A DNA stretch of 64,000 nucleotides, taken from Hypoxylon rubiginosum. Its lineage: Eukaryota; Ascomycota; Sordariomycetes; Xylariales; Hypoxylaceae. The notes beneath the pieces are model-generated. The model had not been told where the DNA came from, searched no databases, and saw only the letters and a program-made list of their open reading frames with translations. This document shows, piece by piece, positions 12,481 to 23,028 of this stretch; position 1 is the stretch's first letter; each line of letters starts with the position of its first letter. The translations under genes and the position numbers were made by a program. The stretch lies in the NCBI GenBank assembly GCA_902806565.1, contig CADCXA010000041.1, positions 310,001-374,000 of the forward strand, in the 5' to 3' direction.

Positions 12481-13010
12481 ATGCTGTTCAACATCATTTC
12501 TCTTCTCGCCCTCGGCGCTATCGCCGCCGCCTTGCCCGCGGAGGAGGCTGCTTGCCCTCGTATCCGATGTATCGACGGAGTCAGCAAATGCGGTTAGTAG
12601 AGCACCTCGCCTACCAGCGAACTATACGTCAAGTCGGTGGATGAGGTCTGATCTTATCTTGTAGGAGTCAAGTACGGCCACTGCTACGACATGTGCACCC
12701 AGGACATGCCCGGTCCTCCGCCGTGCCCGGGGGTACCGACGATCACCACGGGAGTGCCGATCACGTCCACCGCCTCCGCTTGCACCAGCACGGGGACTGC
12801 CTGCACGGATATTATTAAGGAGTGCGGGTCGCCTCCCACTGCTGTCCTGACCTACGGCGGGTAAGTGCTTACCTTCACCATATGAAGATGAAAAGTGAAG
12901 TAGACTGATAACGAAACAGGTGCTTCCCGGCATGCGGTCCTACGCCTACCTTCACACCGCCGCCCTGCCCAGTAGCAAATATCACAGGCGCAGCACAGCC
13001 TACTGCATAA
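12481..13010 (+). CDS. Small secreted protein with twelve cysteines, internally duplicated
   Basis: Exons 12481..12592, 12665..12860 and 12920..13010 encode 132 residues; introns are 72 and 59 nt with GTTAGT/TAG and GTAAGT/CAG ends. Residues 1-19 form a signal peptide (MLFNIISLLALGAIAAALP). The mature part has twelve cysteines in two similar six-cysteine halves: C-x4-C-I-D-x4-C-G-x4-C-x3-C ending PPPCP, then C-x5-C-T-D-x4-C-G-x10-C-x3-C ending PPPCP. A Thr/Ser-rich linker joins them. It is presumably extracellular and disulphide-bonded; it could be a host- or surface-interacting effector or a wall-associated protein. No enzyme motif is visible and the family is not recognised with certainty. 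The whole splice structure preserves the frame, which supports the model. Confidence 0.82.
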
Positions 13011-13630
13011 GTTGAAGACTAAGCTCACAGATGCGACTGAAAAGGACGGCTGGACAAGACTTTGCAATGGTCGTTTGATGCTCGGGTAGGGGTTTGCATT
13101 TATAAGGAGTTGTGGGATGTTGGAATATCTACAGGCTCGATTCCAAAAGGTTGCGGATGTAAAAAGCAATTGGTTCGATTTAATCTATCTACCTATTTCA
13201 CTATTACTACTGATGTTACGATGCCAAGCAGTGTCACCTTTTGTGAGAATCTTACACGATGATCTTACCATCTCACCACTCTTACCAGATGACATCACCC
13301 ACAGGATCACTCTCACGAAGCAAGACGTCGCTATCTGACATCACATCTTGGGTATATACAGCCTTTTTATTCATATGTACTATGCACAGAGAAACGACGA
13401 GTCCAAACCAGCGGGGGTTACGCCAGCCCCGAACGCAGCGCCAAACACCGAACGGGGGGAAAAAAGGAGACACAAGATCCAGCTTTGGCGCTCATTACCA
13501 TGACCCCAGACTTAGACAGACCCTCTCGTCTGCTTGCCATGCAGGTATTCATAAAACCCGTAACCGTAACCGTGACTATAAACAAAAGTATATGTACCTA
13601 TGTACTTTGATCGATTGATTGGTCGATTGT
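13011..13630. other. Convergent intergenic region
   Basis: About 620 bp between the 3' ends of the secreted-protein gene (plus) and the HsbA gene (minus). Several short frames overlap here but none has motifs. Confidence 0.6.
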
Positions 13631-14623
13631 TTACACAAACAGGAAAGCAGCAAGCGCAGCAAGCAACCCAACCGACCCCGAGCCCACGCCGTGCGGCACC
13701 GCGCCGGCGGTGACGATGGACTGCGTCGCCGAGGTGGTCAGCGCGCCGGTGGCGATGAAGGTCGAGTTGGTGCCGACGCTCGACGACGACAACGGCACGG
13801 TCGTGATCAAGGGGATGGAAAAAGACGAGGTCGTCGTTATGGCTACGGTCCCGGAGCAGATGCACGGCGCCGTCACGGTGACGGTGACGGCTCCGCCGGT
13901 AGGCGTCGCTACGAGGGTCTCGGCGGCGCTCGTCGAGACGGCGGTGGTAGTAGAGTTCGCGAAGCTGGAAGCGACTGCCTTCGCAGTCGTCGCGACGCTC
14001 GTAAGGGAAGCGGAAGCGGAAGACACTAACACCGCGCTACTACTGCTGCCCGCAGAGCCATCCGCGTTCTTGCACTTATCAGCCGTGAACTGGGTAGCCA
14101 GCTTCGTCAGCGTATCGACGATATCGCCCGACAAAGTCTTAGCGAGCGGCTGCACGGCCTCGGGGACCTGTCCGACGACGCCGTCGACCAGGCTCTTCGA
14201 CGCGGTTCCCACCTCCTGGACGGCGGCGCCGACGAGCGCGCACAGGCTCGCCTGCTCGAACGCCGACTTCTTGGACCCCAGGTCCTGGACCAGGGCCGCG
14301 GCCGCGGGCCCCAGCGGCGCGATCACGTCCTGCAGGCCGAGCGCGTCGGTGATCGAGATGGAGCCGCCTTGGAGGGTCGCCACGCCGGACGTCAGGCTGG
14401 CGACGAGTGCCTGCGCGTCCGACTGTAGTTTGGTGATGTCGCTGCCGTCGAAGGCCTTGACGGACGTGTCGAGCTGCGTGATGGCGGCGGAGACTTGGGC
14501 GACGACCGAGGTGACCGAGGCCACGTCCCGCGCAACATTGGTGGGCGGCTCGAAGGCATGCACCGGGTCAGCTACGACACCGGTAGCGGCGAGGGCCAAG
14601 CTGAAAAATGTTGAAGTCTTCAT
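13631..14623 (-). CDS. HsbA/galactomannoprotein-type GPI cell-wall protein
   Basis: Single exon, 330 residues. It opens with a signal peptide (MKTSTFFSLALAATGVVA). Residues about 30-170 form the helical HsbA (hydrophobic surface binding A, Mp1p-like) domain: repeated Val/Ala/Leu helices such as VTSVVAQVSAAITQLDTSVK, with two cysteines (SLCALV, ADKCK). A Ser/Thr-rich stalk follows. The tail GVGSGSVGLLAALAAFLFV is a typical GPI-anchor signal. The family binds hydrophobic surfaces or lipids and sits in the fungal wall. On the plus strand a long open frame (13710..14633) is only a GC-rich shadow. The gene converges with the secreted-protein gene upstream. Confidence 0.9.
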   Translation of the reverse strand: MKTSTFFSLALAATGVVADPVHAFEPPTNVARDVASVTSVVAQVSAAITQLDTSVKAFDGSDITKLQSDAQALVASLTSGVATLQGGSISITDALGLQDVIAPLGPAAAALVQDLGSKKSAFEQASLCALVGAAVQEVGTASKSLVDGVVGQVPEAVQPLAKTLSGDIVDTLTKLATQFTADKCKNADGSAGSSSSAVLVSSASASLTSVATTAKAVASSFANSTTTAVSTSAAETLVATPTGGAVTVTVTAPCICSGTVAITTTSSFSIPLITTVPLSSSSVGTNSTFIATGALTTSATQSIVTAGAVPHGVGSGSVGLLAALAAFLFV

Positions 14624-16253
14624 CTTAAAATAAATAGAACAGTTGAGGAAACGAAAAAGAACGATCGCAGATCTCTAGATAATGAACGTAATGTTGTGTA
14701 ACAAGACCGAAGTGAAAAAGAAACGAAGGGGGACCTGGGAAATAATCAGCCAAACAGGACTCTCCTGTCGTCCTCAGGACGGCCCATCTTGGTATTATAT
14801 ATGAAATCTCAGGAGCAGGAAGGGGGGTTTGCTGTCGCCAAGGTGTTTGACGTCGGCTGAGCCGCCCCCCATGCTAGTATGCGGACGGCATATTCCAATC
14901 GACCCCATGCCGCAGACTACCTACCCTAGATCTTATTAGATCTCTCATGTCTAACAAGAATCAAGGCATAGGCAAGTAATGCTACGGAGATAACGTAGTG
15001 TAGCGCATTAAATATCGTAATAGGGTAGCTTGATGTCAAGTATAGTAGGTATGAACGTTCGGTATATCTCCGTCGTGCGACAAAGCAAATCTTCCCGAGC
15101 AGCTGATCCGGGGAAGCTCTGGTGATCGCTGGCTCACGGACCTTTGACGGGGCATATCTGACCGCTTGGTAGAGGTGTTGATGGGATGGAAACAAAGTTT
15201 GAACCCTCGGGGAGGGACTTTGATCTGCGATCTACGGTCTGTGACACCACGAGGTGCCCAGATAGGATGAACCGTATTAAATACAGCCTCAGAAACGCAG
15301 TTGTCTCGCTTCAGCTCCAGGTGTACGTCGGATCTGGTCCCCAGATCGATTCAGAACTACACACAGGAAAGTGAATCTAAATCTTCATCGTCGCCAATCT
15401 TTTTACAGTGAATAAATGAAATAGTGTAATGTTGAACAGAATAACGACTTCGAACAGATCACATAGCATACCTAACCAGCCCAGAAAGACCCTGAAATTA
15501 AAGGTAGCCCAACAGGCTCGTCCAATCGCGCGGGGGCACTCGACCCTTGAGCGACGAGGATGAGAGAAGCCAAGCGGAGATCAACGGCACCCTCGTGGCT
15601 TGAGGTACGGTAGCCATGCGGTCTGCGACGCTGCATTGGTCGAATTCTCGAGGGAAGAAGAAGAAAAAAAGAAGAGCCGGTTTGCATTGAAGTTGGTAGC
15701 ATCTTGAAACGACTCCCGTTTGGGCGACAATGATCCTTGTCGCCAGCCTGGCCAGTTGATGGGCGGGGGGGCTGAGTTTTCAATTAAAGACTTTTTCTAG
15801 CAAGTACGCCGATCCTTCTTTGCACTACTCTTCTAGATACCAAATAGAAAGCTCTCATTTGGGATCTGGTAGGATTGCGGGTATCGCCGATATCTGAGGT
15901 TAAACGTATTGTAATGTGGCGCCGCCTAACAGTGCTAATGTCTCGGAGAGGACCCCTAATTGTAGCACTGAGATGGTGATTACTATGACTACGAGTATAC
16001 CGCTACCTGGGCAGAGTCCGAAGAGGAGCCGTGTCAATGTAAAAATAGAGACAAACATGGCCCGGCGGAAGCCATGTGCATCTAAAGGATTTACCTACGA
16101 CTCCGCCCTGGTCGACCTTCCGCTTCCAATCGTGTTGCGTTCTTCATCCGTAACGCTCGTTCATTTTGATACAGCCTCGTGCTTCACAAGCTGCAAAGAG
16201 GAACAAAAAAAACGAAACAGAATTTGCACCTTCGAGAACCTCAAGTCCATCGT
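14624..16253. other. Intergenic region upstream of the HsbA gene
   Basis: Over 1.6 kb with no supportable gene. It contains the HsbA promoter with a TATA-like element, and the 3' flank of the glutathione transferase. Confidence 0.6.
14793..14803 (-). promoter_or_regulatory. Possible TATA box of the HsbA gene
   Basis: On the minus strand the sequence reads CATATATAATACC, about 170 bp upstream of the HsbA start codon. Position and sequence are compatible with a core promoter; no transcript start is known. Confidence 0.4.
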
Positions 16254-17153
16254 CTATGGAAGCTTCTCGCCCTTCCGGGTCGCCTGCGCCACCTCGGACT
16301 GCGTCGTGTCCTCCGCGTACCTCCTATACGCCGCGATATACTGGGCATCATCACTCCAAGTATCCCTAACGCTCTGGCGAGCCGTAACCGCATCGAACCA
16401 CGTCCTCCACCGCGCCCAAATCTTCTCATCGTCGCCGGCCTGGCCCGCGGCCGGGATGCCGAGGCCGTCTGGCTTGTAGTGGTCGATGAGGAAGAGGCGC
16501 TTAGCCCAGGGCGCCAGGACGACGTCGACGAGGCTAAACCTGTCTCCCAGAAACCACGGCCCGCTTTCTTCGCTGCCGCTGCTGCTGCTGTTGTCCGCGT
16601 CCCCTGCTAGCATCTCCTTGACGAGCGTCTTGACGTGCCCGAGGAAGTTCTCGCGCGCCTGCTCGATGGTGTAGTCTTTCTTCTCGGGCGTGTGCTGAAT
16701 AAAGCGGTAGAACCCCGGCACGACCTTGTTGCCGATGTGATCGATCCAGAGCCGGCATCGCGCGCGCTCGTACGGGTCCTCCGGCAGCAGGGACGGCCCG
16801 TACTCCTTCTCGTCGTCGTACGCTTCGTTCAGGTACTCGCAGATCACTAGGCTCTCGTACAGCGGCCTCTGCTTCCTGCCGCTGCCGTCGCCGCTGACCG
16901 GCACGGCCAGCGTCGGCACGAGTCCCCGCGGGTTCAGGGCGAGGAAGTCTGGGTCCTTGTGGTACGGGTTGATCTCGACGTACTGGTGCGGGATGCGCTT
17001 CTCGTGCAGGACGATCCAGCTCCGCTGCACGAACGGGCAGAACCAGCCGCCGTACAGCTTGAGCGGGTGCTCGTCGGCGTGGGCCGCCGCGAGCTGGGCC
17101 GCTGCGCCCGTGGTGCGCGTCGGCAGCTCGGACGTGTCGACTGATGCGGGCAT
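16254..17153 (-). CDS. Omega-class-like glutathione S-transferase
   Basis: Single exon, 299 residues. The thioredoxin-fold N-domain starts near residue 30 (LKLYGGWFCPFVQRSWIVLH); Cys39 in the CPF motif is the expected catalytic residue of omega/GTO-type transferases, which reduce mixed disulphides or dehydroascorbate rather than doing classic conjugation. The glutathione-binding elements VPTLAVP and LYESLVICEYLNE (the ESxxI motif) follow. The all-helical C-domain includes WFLGDRFSLVDVVLAPWAKR. The N-terminal 28 residues are an alanine-rich extension. A Ser/Glu-rich loop (DADNSSSSGSEESG) interrupts the C-domain. It is probably cytosolic, in redox or detoxification. Its 3' end lies 1.6 kb from the HsbA start. 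Confidence 0.9.
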   Translation of the reverse strand: MPASVDTSELPTRTTGAAAQLAAAHADEHPLKLYGGWFCPFVQRSWIVLHEKRIPHQYVEINPYHKDPDFLALNPRGLVPTLAVPVSGDGSGRKQRPLYESLVICEYLNEAYDDEKEYGPSLLPEDPYERARCRLWIDHIGNKVVPGFYRFIQHTPEKKDYTIEQARENFLGHVKTLVKEMLAGDADNSSSSGSEESGPWFLGDRFSLVDVVLAPWAKRLFLIDHYKPDGLGIPAAGQAGDDEKIWARWRTWFDAVTARQSVRDTWSDDAQYIAAYRRYAEDTTQSEVAQATRKGEKLP

Positions 17154-17598
17154 TTTTCTCTTCTGCTGGAAAGGTGAGGTGAGGTGCTTAGGACGTGTCT
17201 ATACGAGATGACGTATGCACAACGCTTGTTGTATATGATGGATGTTGGCTGCCGCCTCATAGAATGGTTGGATATGAGTGAGTATTGAAAATGAGAACGT
17301 GAATGGTCAATAAATGGATGTTACCTATGAAACGATGACATCAAGATGCAGCGGTTGGCAGCGGATATCGACTAATTGACTAAGGCGTAACTATAATAGT
17401 CCTCCTATTCATCGATTCGATTCAACCCCGCAATGTAGATACGTGTGGTATATTCCGTACCTCAAATCTGACGTATCCAGAACCTTGATGGGAATAAGAA
17501 GCAGTAATAATTAAATGTCTACAACATATTGGGTATAATCCGGTATTCAAACATTAAACGCACGGCATATTATTCCTATCATATCCCCTCTCCCCCTC
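17154..17598. other. Intergenic, GST promoter side
   Basis: Short spacer between two minus-strand genes; contains the GST upstream region and the CorA gene 3' flank. No gene seen. Confidence 0.6.
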
Positions 17599-20500
17599 TC
17601 AAATCCCATCCTTCATAATCCTCTTCCAAGTCCCGCGCCCCGCGAGCCGCCTCCGCGTCGCCGTCTTGCGGTTCATATCCGGGATCACGTACTCGCTGCG
17701 CCGGTCCGCCCGGACCGTCTCCCAGAAGTCGTAACCCCTCTCGCGCCGGCGCTCCGCGCGCTGCTCGCGCTGCTCCTCCTGCTGCTTCCGCTGCTGCTTG
17801 GCCTGCCGCGTCGCTTCCGGCTGCAGCTTCGCGAAGCCGGACGTCGTGTACTCGACGCTGGACCGCGCGAACTTGAAGCACGCTTTGAAGACGCTCTGCA
17901 CGCGGCCGCTGAAGGCCGCGATGAGTGTCGCGCCGATCAGCAGAGCCGACGCCGGTACTAGTATGTGCATTAGTCACCTTCTATTCCGCCTGCTATGGAA
18001 CTTTTAAAGAGGGACGTACGTGAGATGGCGCCAATGACGCCGAGGCTAACAAAATTGTCGTCTTCGCCTCCCCATTCCTTCGTGTTCATGCCGAATAGAC
18101 TTGTAAAAAAGCTCAGGGGTAAGAACAGCACGGTGAAAGTCGTGAAGATCATGACCGAGAGGTTTTGTGAGCTAGCCAGCTCAGTTTGCAGTCGTGACCA
18201 CCGCACCTCATCTACTTGCGCTTGACGCTGCACCATCTCCTGGAGCTTCTCGTACTATATAAATTCGTTAGCGACATTGTTCCGCTGGGCAAACTGTAAA
18301 TCAAATAGGGGAGAGCTACGTCTTTCTTGGTACCATCGACGCGCTCGAGCATATCGTGGACCTGTTTCCGATACTCCTGCAATCGCTTCAAAGCCTCGTC
18401 TAGGAACTCCCGGCCGTTCTCGGTATAAGCACGGAGTTCCGGTTTCTCATAGTTCTCCTTCATTATCTTGATCGCAACTTCTTGCTCTGAGAACAGGTTC
18501 CTCATCGTGTTCAGCTCGTCGTCCATATCTCGCAGCTCCAGCAAGGCGGATGTGTTCTCGCGATTCTCGCGCTCCGCCTGTTCGAGCTCTCGCCTGTGCC
18601 GTTGCTTGATGCTTTCGGATCGATTGTCCTCAAACTCATCCGAGTCCGAGTCGTCATGGATTTTATCTCGAAACGTCTGCATCCGAAATCTCTTGAGCGA
18701 TGAAGTCATTCTTTCGGTCTATAAATGGTCAGTGGACGTCATGGGATATTCGAAACTAGAGGCAAACGCACAAGGATCCCAATTGCTTCTTCAAAAATTC
18801 GAAAGACTTCCAGATCTGGATGAGAGGTTCGATCCAACAAGATTGTGACTGCGTGCAGAGTAACGAAAGCCGCAAGGTCCAGCGCATTTTCGCAACGACC
18901 GCTAAGATCTCCGTTCAACTCGTTATAGACGCTGTTTCTCAAATCGGCTTGCTGGAATAGAGGGCCTTCGGTCGGATGAGATTCGCGCTTAGGGAAGAAA
19001 GTCATGACGGTTGCTTGTGAGAGACACCGTTAGAGAACTGCATTAAGTCTTCACGACGCTTGCGTTCTAGAGTTAACTTACTCGTATCGACCGCCCAAAG
19101 CCACATTTGGTCCACCATGAGAACGTTCCCATCGAGGATATCGTTTTCTAATTCAGCGTCGCTTTCATCTCTATGCGCCGCCACCTCAGGATTTTTCGAT
19201 GCATCTGCAGGTGACGTCAAGCGGCTACTCGGCGAGAAGGCATTGCGCTGTTCTTTGCCCTCCATCGCATGAAACATATCCCGCTTACGCTTGAATGGAA
19301 TCGCAATCCTCTCCTTTGTAAGTTTATATAGCATCTGGTCGTCATCCCGGGAATAAGTATCCCTAAGAGCAGGATACCCATATTGATCTAGCGTTCTCCG
19401 TGTATTTAGAGGAGGATCGTGTCCGATATATTCCCATATTACTCTGGAATCAAGTGACTCCAGTTCAGCAACATCCTTCGGAACGGGCCTCGCTCTGCCG
19501 TGATCCATCCTCTTCTTAATGATGTTCCGGCGGCGCACAATATTGAGGTAAGTATCATAGTGTAGATATGGCAGGTATAAAGACAAGTGCATCGGAGTTA
19601 TGCCAGGGCTAGGGCTTCTCCCGGATCCAATTGAGGGAGATGGACGAGGGGAACCTTTTGCATGTTAGCTGCTTGGCTACAAATCTATGTGCCCAATCTT
19701 CGCGCCAGAGCCGGATGAAATTATGGGGTGTTAGTATCTTACCAGTATCTGACGGTACAAATACACATCCAGGCTTCACATACGAAGCATGCAGGTTCGA
19801 ATGCCGCCCCTGAACGTGTTTGTTGACCCAATTTTCGTTACTGAGGAGTCTAGAGTAATTGCGATTCTGTGTCTCGGAAAGTTTGTCAAATATTTCCTAA
19901 TCTCGAGTTAGAAACATTACAGTAAAATGGATCAAGACGGTATATACCTTCACCCAATGGGGGTTATTAAACGGTAGATGAATCCACATGAACTTTCTCC
20001 TGGAGGGATCCGGCCGAGAGAAGCCGGCTGTGAAGTCTTGCAGCGCGGAAGAATGAGCCTCACGACTTTTCCTCTCTAGCGTGTGCTCACTCTCGCTAGT
20101 AACTTGACTGGGGCCGTGTATTCCAGACGATTCTGGCTCCTGGGCTGTGTCATCAGTTTTAGGGGAAACGTCGGGCATTTCAGGCTCGGAATTAGTGGTC
20201 CTGGTTGTCTCGCTCGACGAGCGGAAACCTATCGTCGCTAGAGCTGGGACAGTTAGACCACGGCTTCGTTTCGGTGTGGCGAAAGGCATTGGCTCCGTTG
20301 CTGCGCCGGATATCGATGGCCGTGAAGTATGGCTTGTCACGACTATCTCGGGTGAATGTCCAGTACTAGGTTCGTTGTCGTGGTTCTCCGGAGAGCTGTT
20401 TGGTCGAACCGAGTCGATGATTCCCTGGCCAAACTCCCGCACGTTACTCAGTATGCCTTGCAGTGGCGAGGGATTGGATAGGGGCCGCCGTGACCGCCCT

Positions 20501-21913
20501 CGGTGCCGTTTGGCCGCAACAGTGTTCAGTCGCTCGCGCAGGCATGTTTCAGGCCCTTTCTCGAGGAATTCTTTCAACTTGTGCTTCGAGATATACAGCC
20601 TTATTTCCTGGCTCATCTCGCTTCTCTCGGGATCTTCATAGAACCCTATGAGCTCGAGCTTGACATTTTCATTCAGCTTCAGCGGTGTATGCACGAAATT
20701 TGCACTCAGCTCCTCGGCCTTACGAACGGCAGCACCTAAGTGGGCGAGAAAGGAGTGCATCGTGCGAACGTTATTAGGCCCAAACGAAGCGCAGTGGGCA
20801 TGGTCGCTTTCAAGGGACAGCGCTTGCTCGCCACGGCTCCCAACCAGCCCCGACTTAATCGAGGTCAACGGGGCGCTAAAGTGAACTTCGTCGAAGTCCG
20901 ATCCTCCAAGACCAGATAATTGGGAATCGACGGTTTCGTAGAAGGTCCAGATATGTAGTTCACTAGCGATGTCCATGAACTGGTCATGCATCTGGAGTAG
21001 CGACTTGTTCCCTAGCCGTAGCTCGCGAGCGATGGATCTAGGCAGGGGTTTCTGCAAGTATAGAAGATGCTGTATACTCTCACGAAGATGGGGCATCGAC
21101 ATATAACTGGAACCGCGATGCGGTGTAGCTGAACCATGTTAGTCCCCTACTATGTAGTTAGTGAGAGAATCGAAATGTCTTACCGAAGAAGGCGATGCCG
21201 TGGCAGTCAAACATGATATGTTTCAACTCTTTCTTCTGGCTCGCTTTAACTAACGCTAGCTTAGCAACGAGACCGCCGATGCTGTGGCAGATGAAGAAGA
21301 TGGGACGCGACTTTTTAGTCTGGCTCTCGCGCATCTTTCTGACTTGGTCCAGGAGGTCATCCGCTGCTTGGTCTAGCGTCACACCTTCTGCCAATTCGCG
21401 ATGCCTGTATAACATCACCCGCGCCGTGCTAACTTCCTTTCGAATGCCCTGTCGGATCCATAGGTGACTGGCCTTGGGCAGATTGTGGCTGATGGTGGGC
21501 GACAGGACGCTACTGCCTGGCAACTCCTTGACCGTAGAATACCGCTGAAGCTCGTTCTGAGAAGGGAAGCTAAAGTAGCCATCGCTAAGCCGGTCCCTGG
21601 CCCAGGTATCGACGGGAGAGGCGCCAATACAAGGCACGGCAACGATATCTACAGTCGTTTCGTTGTAACCATGCCCATCAATATCGCCATCGACGTGCAC
21701 GAAGCCCGGTTCCGATTCCCAATGCGAGGAGGTGGTCAGAACCAACTTCTCGTTATTATCGGAAGCATTTTCATAGTCGGAGATGTCGCTTTGGGCTGCT
21801 GAACGATCGTTTCCAATAGCTTCTTGTTCGCTGGCTCTGTTAGTCGCGTCTCGCAGCTCCATCTCGGCCTCGAGTCCTAGACCGCCCGAGTCCTCGCGGA
21901 AGACGGCTGCCAT
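17599..21913 (-). CDS. Alpha/beta-hydrolase-like and CorA-like membrane protein
   Basis: Eight exons (21184..21913, 19948..21128, 19743..19896, 19082..19654, 18772..19013, 18320..18718, 18020..18254, 17599..17957) give 1290 residues with phase kept across seven introns of 51-88 nt. The N-terminal part resembles DUF676/serine-esterase hydrolases: VDIVAVPCIG, the nucleophile motif CHSIGG at about 209-214 (Ser211), then ATPHRGSSY across the first splice. A long Ser/Pro-rich linker follows. The C-terminal third is CorA-like: a coiled helical stretch, VDEVRWSRLQTELASSQNLS, two membrane segments (first at about 1128-1146) and the signature GMN at 1148-1150. A basic tail ends the protein. CorA proteins move Mg2+ or other divalent metals; here transport is inferred, since this fungal branch is often fused to other domains and not characterised. 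Exon 3's acceptor (CAAAAG) is the least certain junction. Confidence 0.85.
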
Positions 21914-23028
21914 ATCGATTCGGCTAATCTCAGTTACTGTCGTCTACCTAGGTCTGTTCCGCGACGGCGCAAAATGCGGATGTCTTGGCCCCGTGTAACA
22001 ACGATAGCATCGGATTGCTCAGCTGCCGAGGGCTCGTTTACGATGTCGAACATTGAAATGACCTACCGCATTTCTTAAGAGAGGGGAGATGTCGAGTCTC
22101 ACGTAAATAAGAAGCCAGCCATTACATATTAATAATGACTACCGGTACATACCCCTTCGTAACTTTCATTTCACGTCAGCTGCCTAGCTGCGGCTCTTTC
22201 CCGTCTGCCTGTCAGCCTCATCGAGATTTCCCCAGAGGCAAAACAGAGGAAGCGCATGGTGTAATTGGCCAGCATGCGAGACATGGGCAGGCAGACAGGC
22301 AGTTTTGGGGGGGCGTAAGATGAGGATCCTCTCAGCTGACATTGCCAAGGGGTCGTATGCGGCTAACACGGCAAACCCTCTTTTTACTACATATGATACG
22401 TACCTAGTTATAGAATATGCAAGTATGACATATGATCAATTGTTAGGAAGAAGCCGGCAGGGCTTTAGTTTCTAAGAGCATTCAACTATTTCAAACCGTA
22501 GACTTTCCAGTCCGGATAGTATTGACGAGATGTTCGCCTCAAGTAATATCCTAAATGGCAATATCCAAATATCTGAGTGCCGTCGGGGATATTAAATACA
22601 CATACCTAGACCACATATGAGGTAAACTTCCCCAGATTCTGGTGAATAAGGGGTAGTTATGGGAGCTTGAGCGCCTTCCCTTCTGATCGCGAATAAGCAA
22701 AGTCAGTTGCAAGTTGCAAATACCTAATGATTCCTGGAAAGTTAGACCGTAGGCCATCATAAGGGTCTATCTCCCATAACCGGACCTCGAGCGTCGCAAG
22801 TTAACCCAAGTTAACCTAACTCCAATCCAACATACGATCTATTCTATCCCAACTGTTATGGCAATATTATGGTGACAAGTCGAATCGCAACTTAGTTTCC
22901 CACCTAAAAAGGAGCGAGTCTACGACTGCGCCATCATCTCATTTCTTCATATCATCCTTAGCCAATTTTCCTAGTTTTGTTTTCGGTCATTGTTGTGAGA
23001 GAAAGAAAGAAAAAAAGGATCTGCTAAA
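21914..23028. other. Divergent intergenic region
   Basis: About 1.1 kb between the start of the CorA-like gene (minus) and the transporter (plus); it must hold both promoters. A TACCTAGGTC element lies at 21945. No gene seen. Confidence 0.6.

Noticed and set aside
13710..14633. 307-codon plus-strand open frame
   Set aside because: It lies opposite the HsbA gene, which has a signal peptide, domain and GPI tail; the plus frame is a GC-rich shadow.
19781..19806. T-arm-like string GGTTCGAATGCC
   Set aside because: No acceptor stem or anticodon arm can be paired around it and it lies in an exon of the CorA-like gene.
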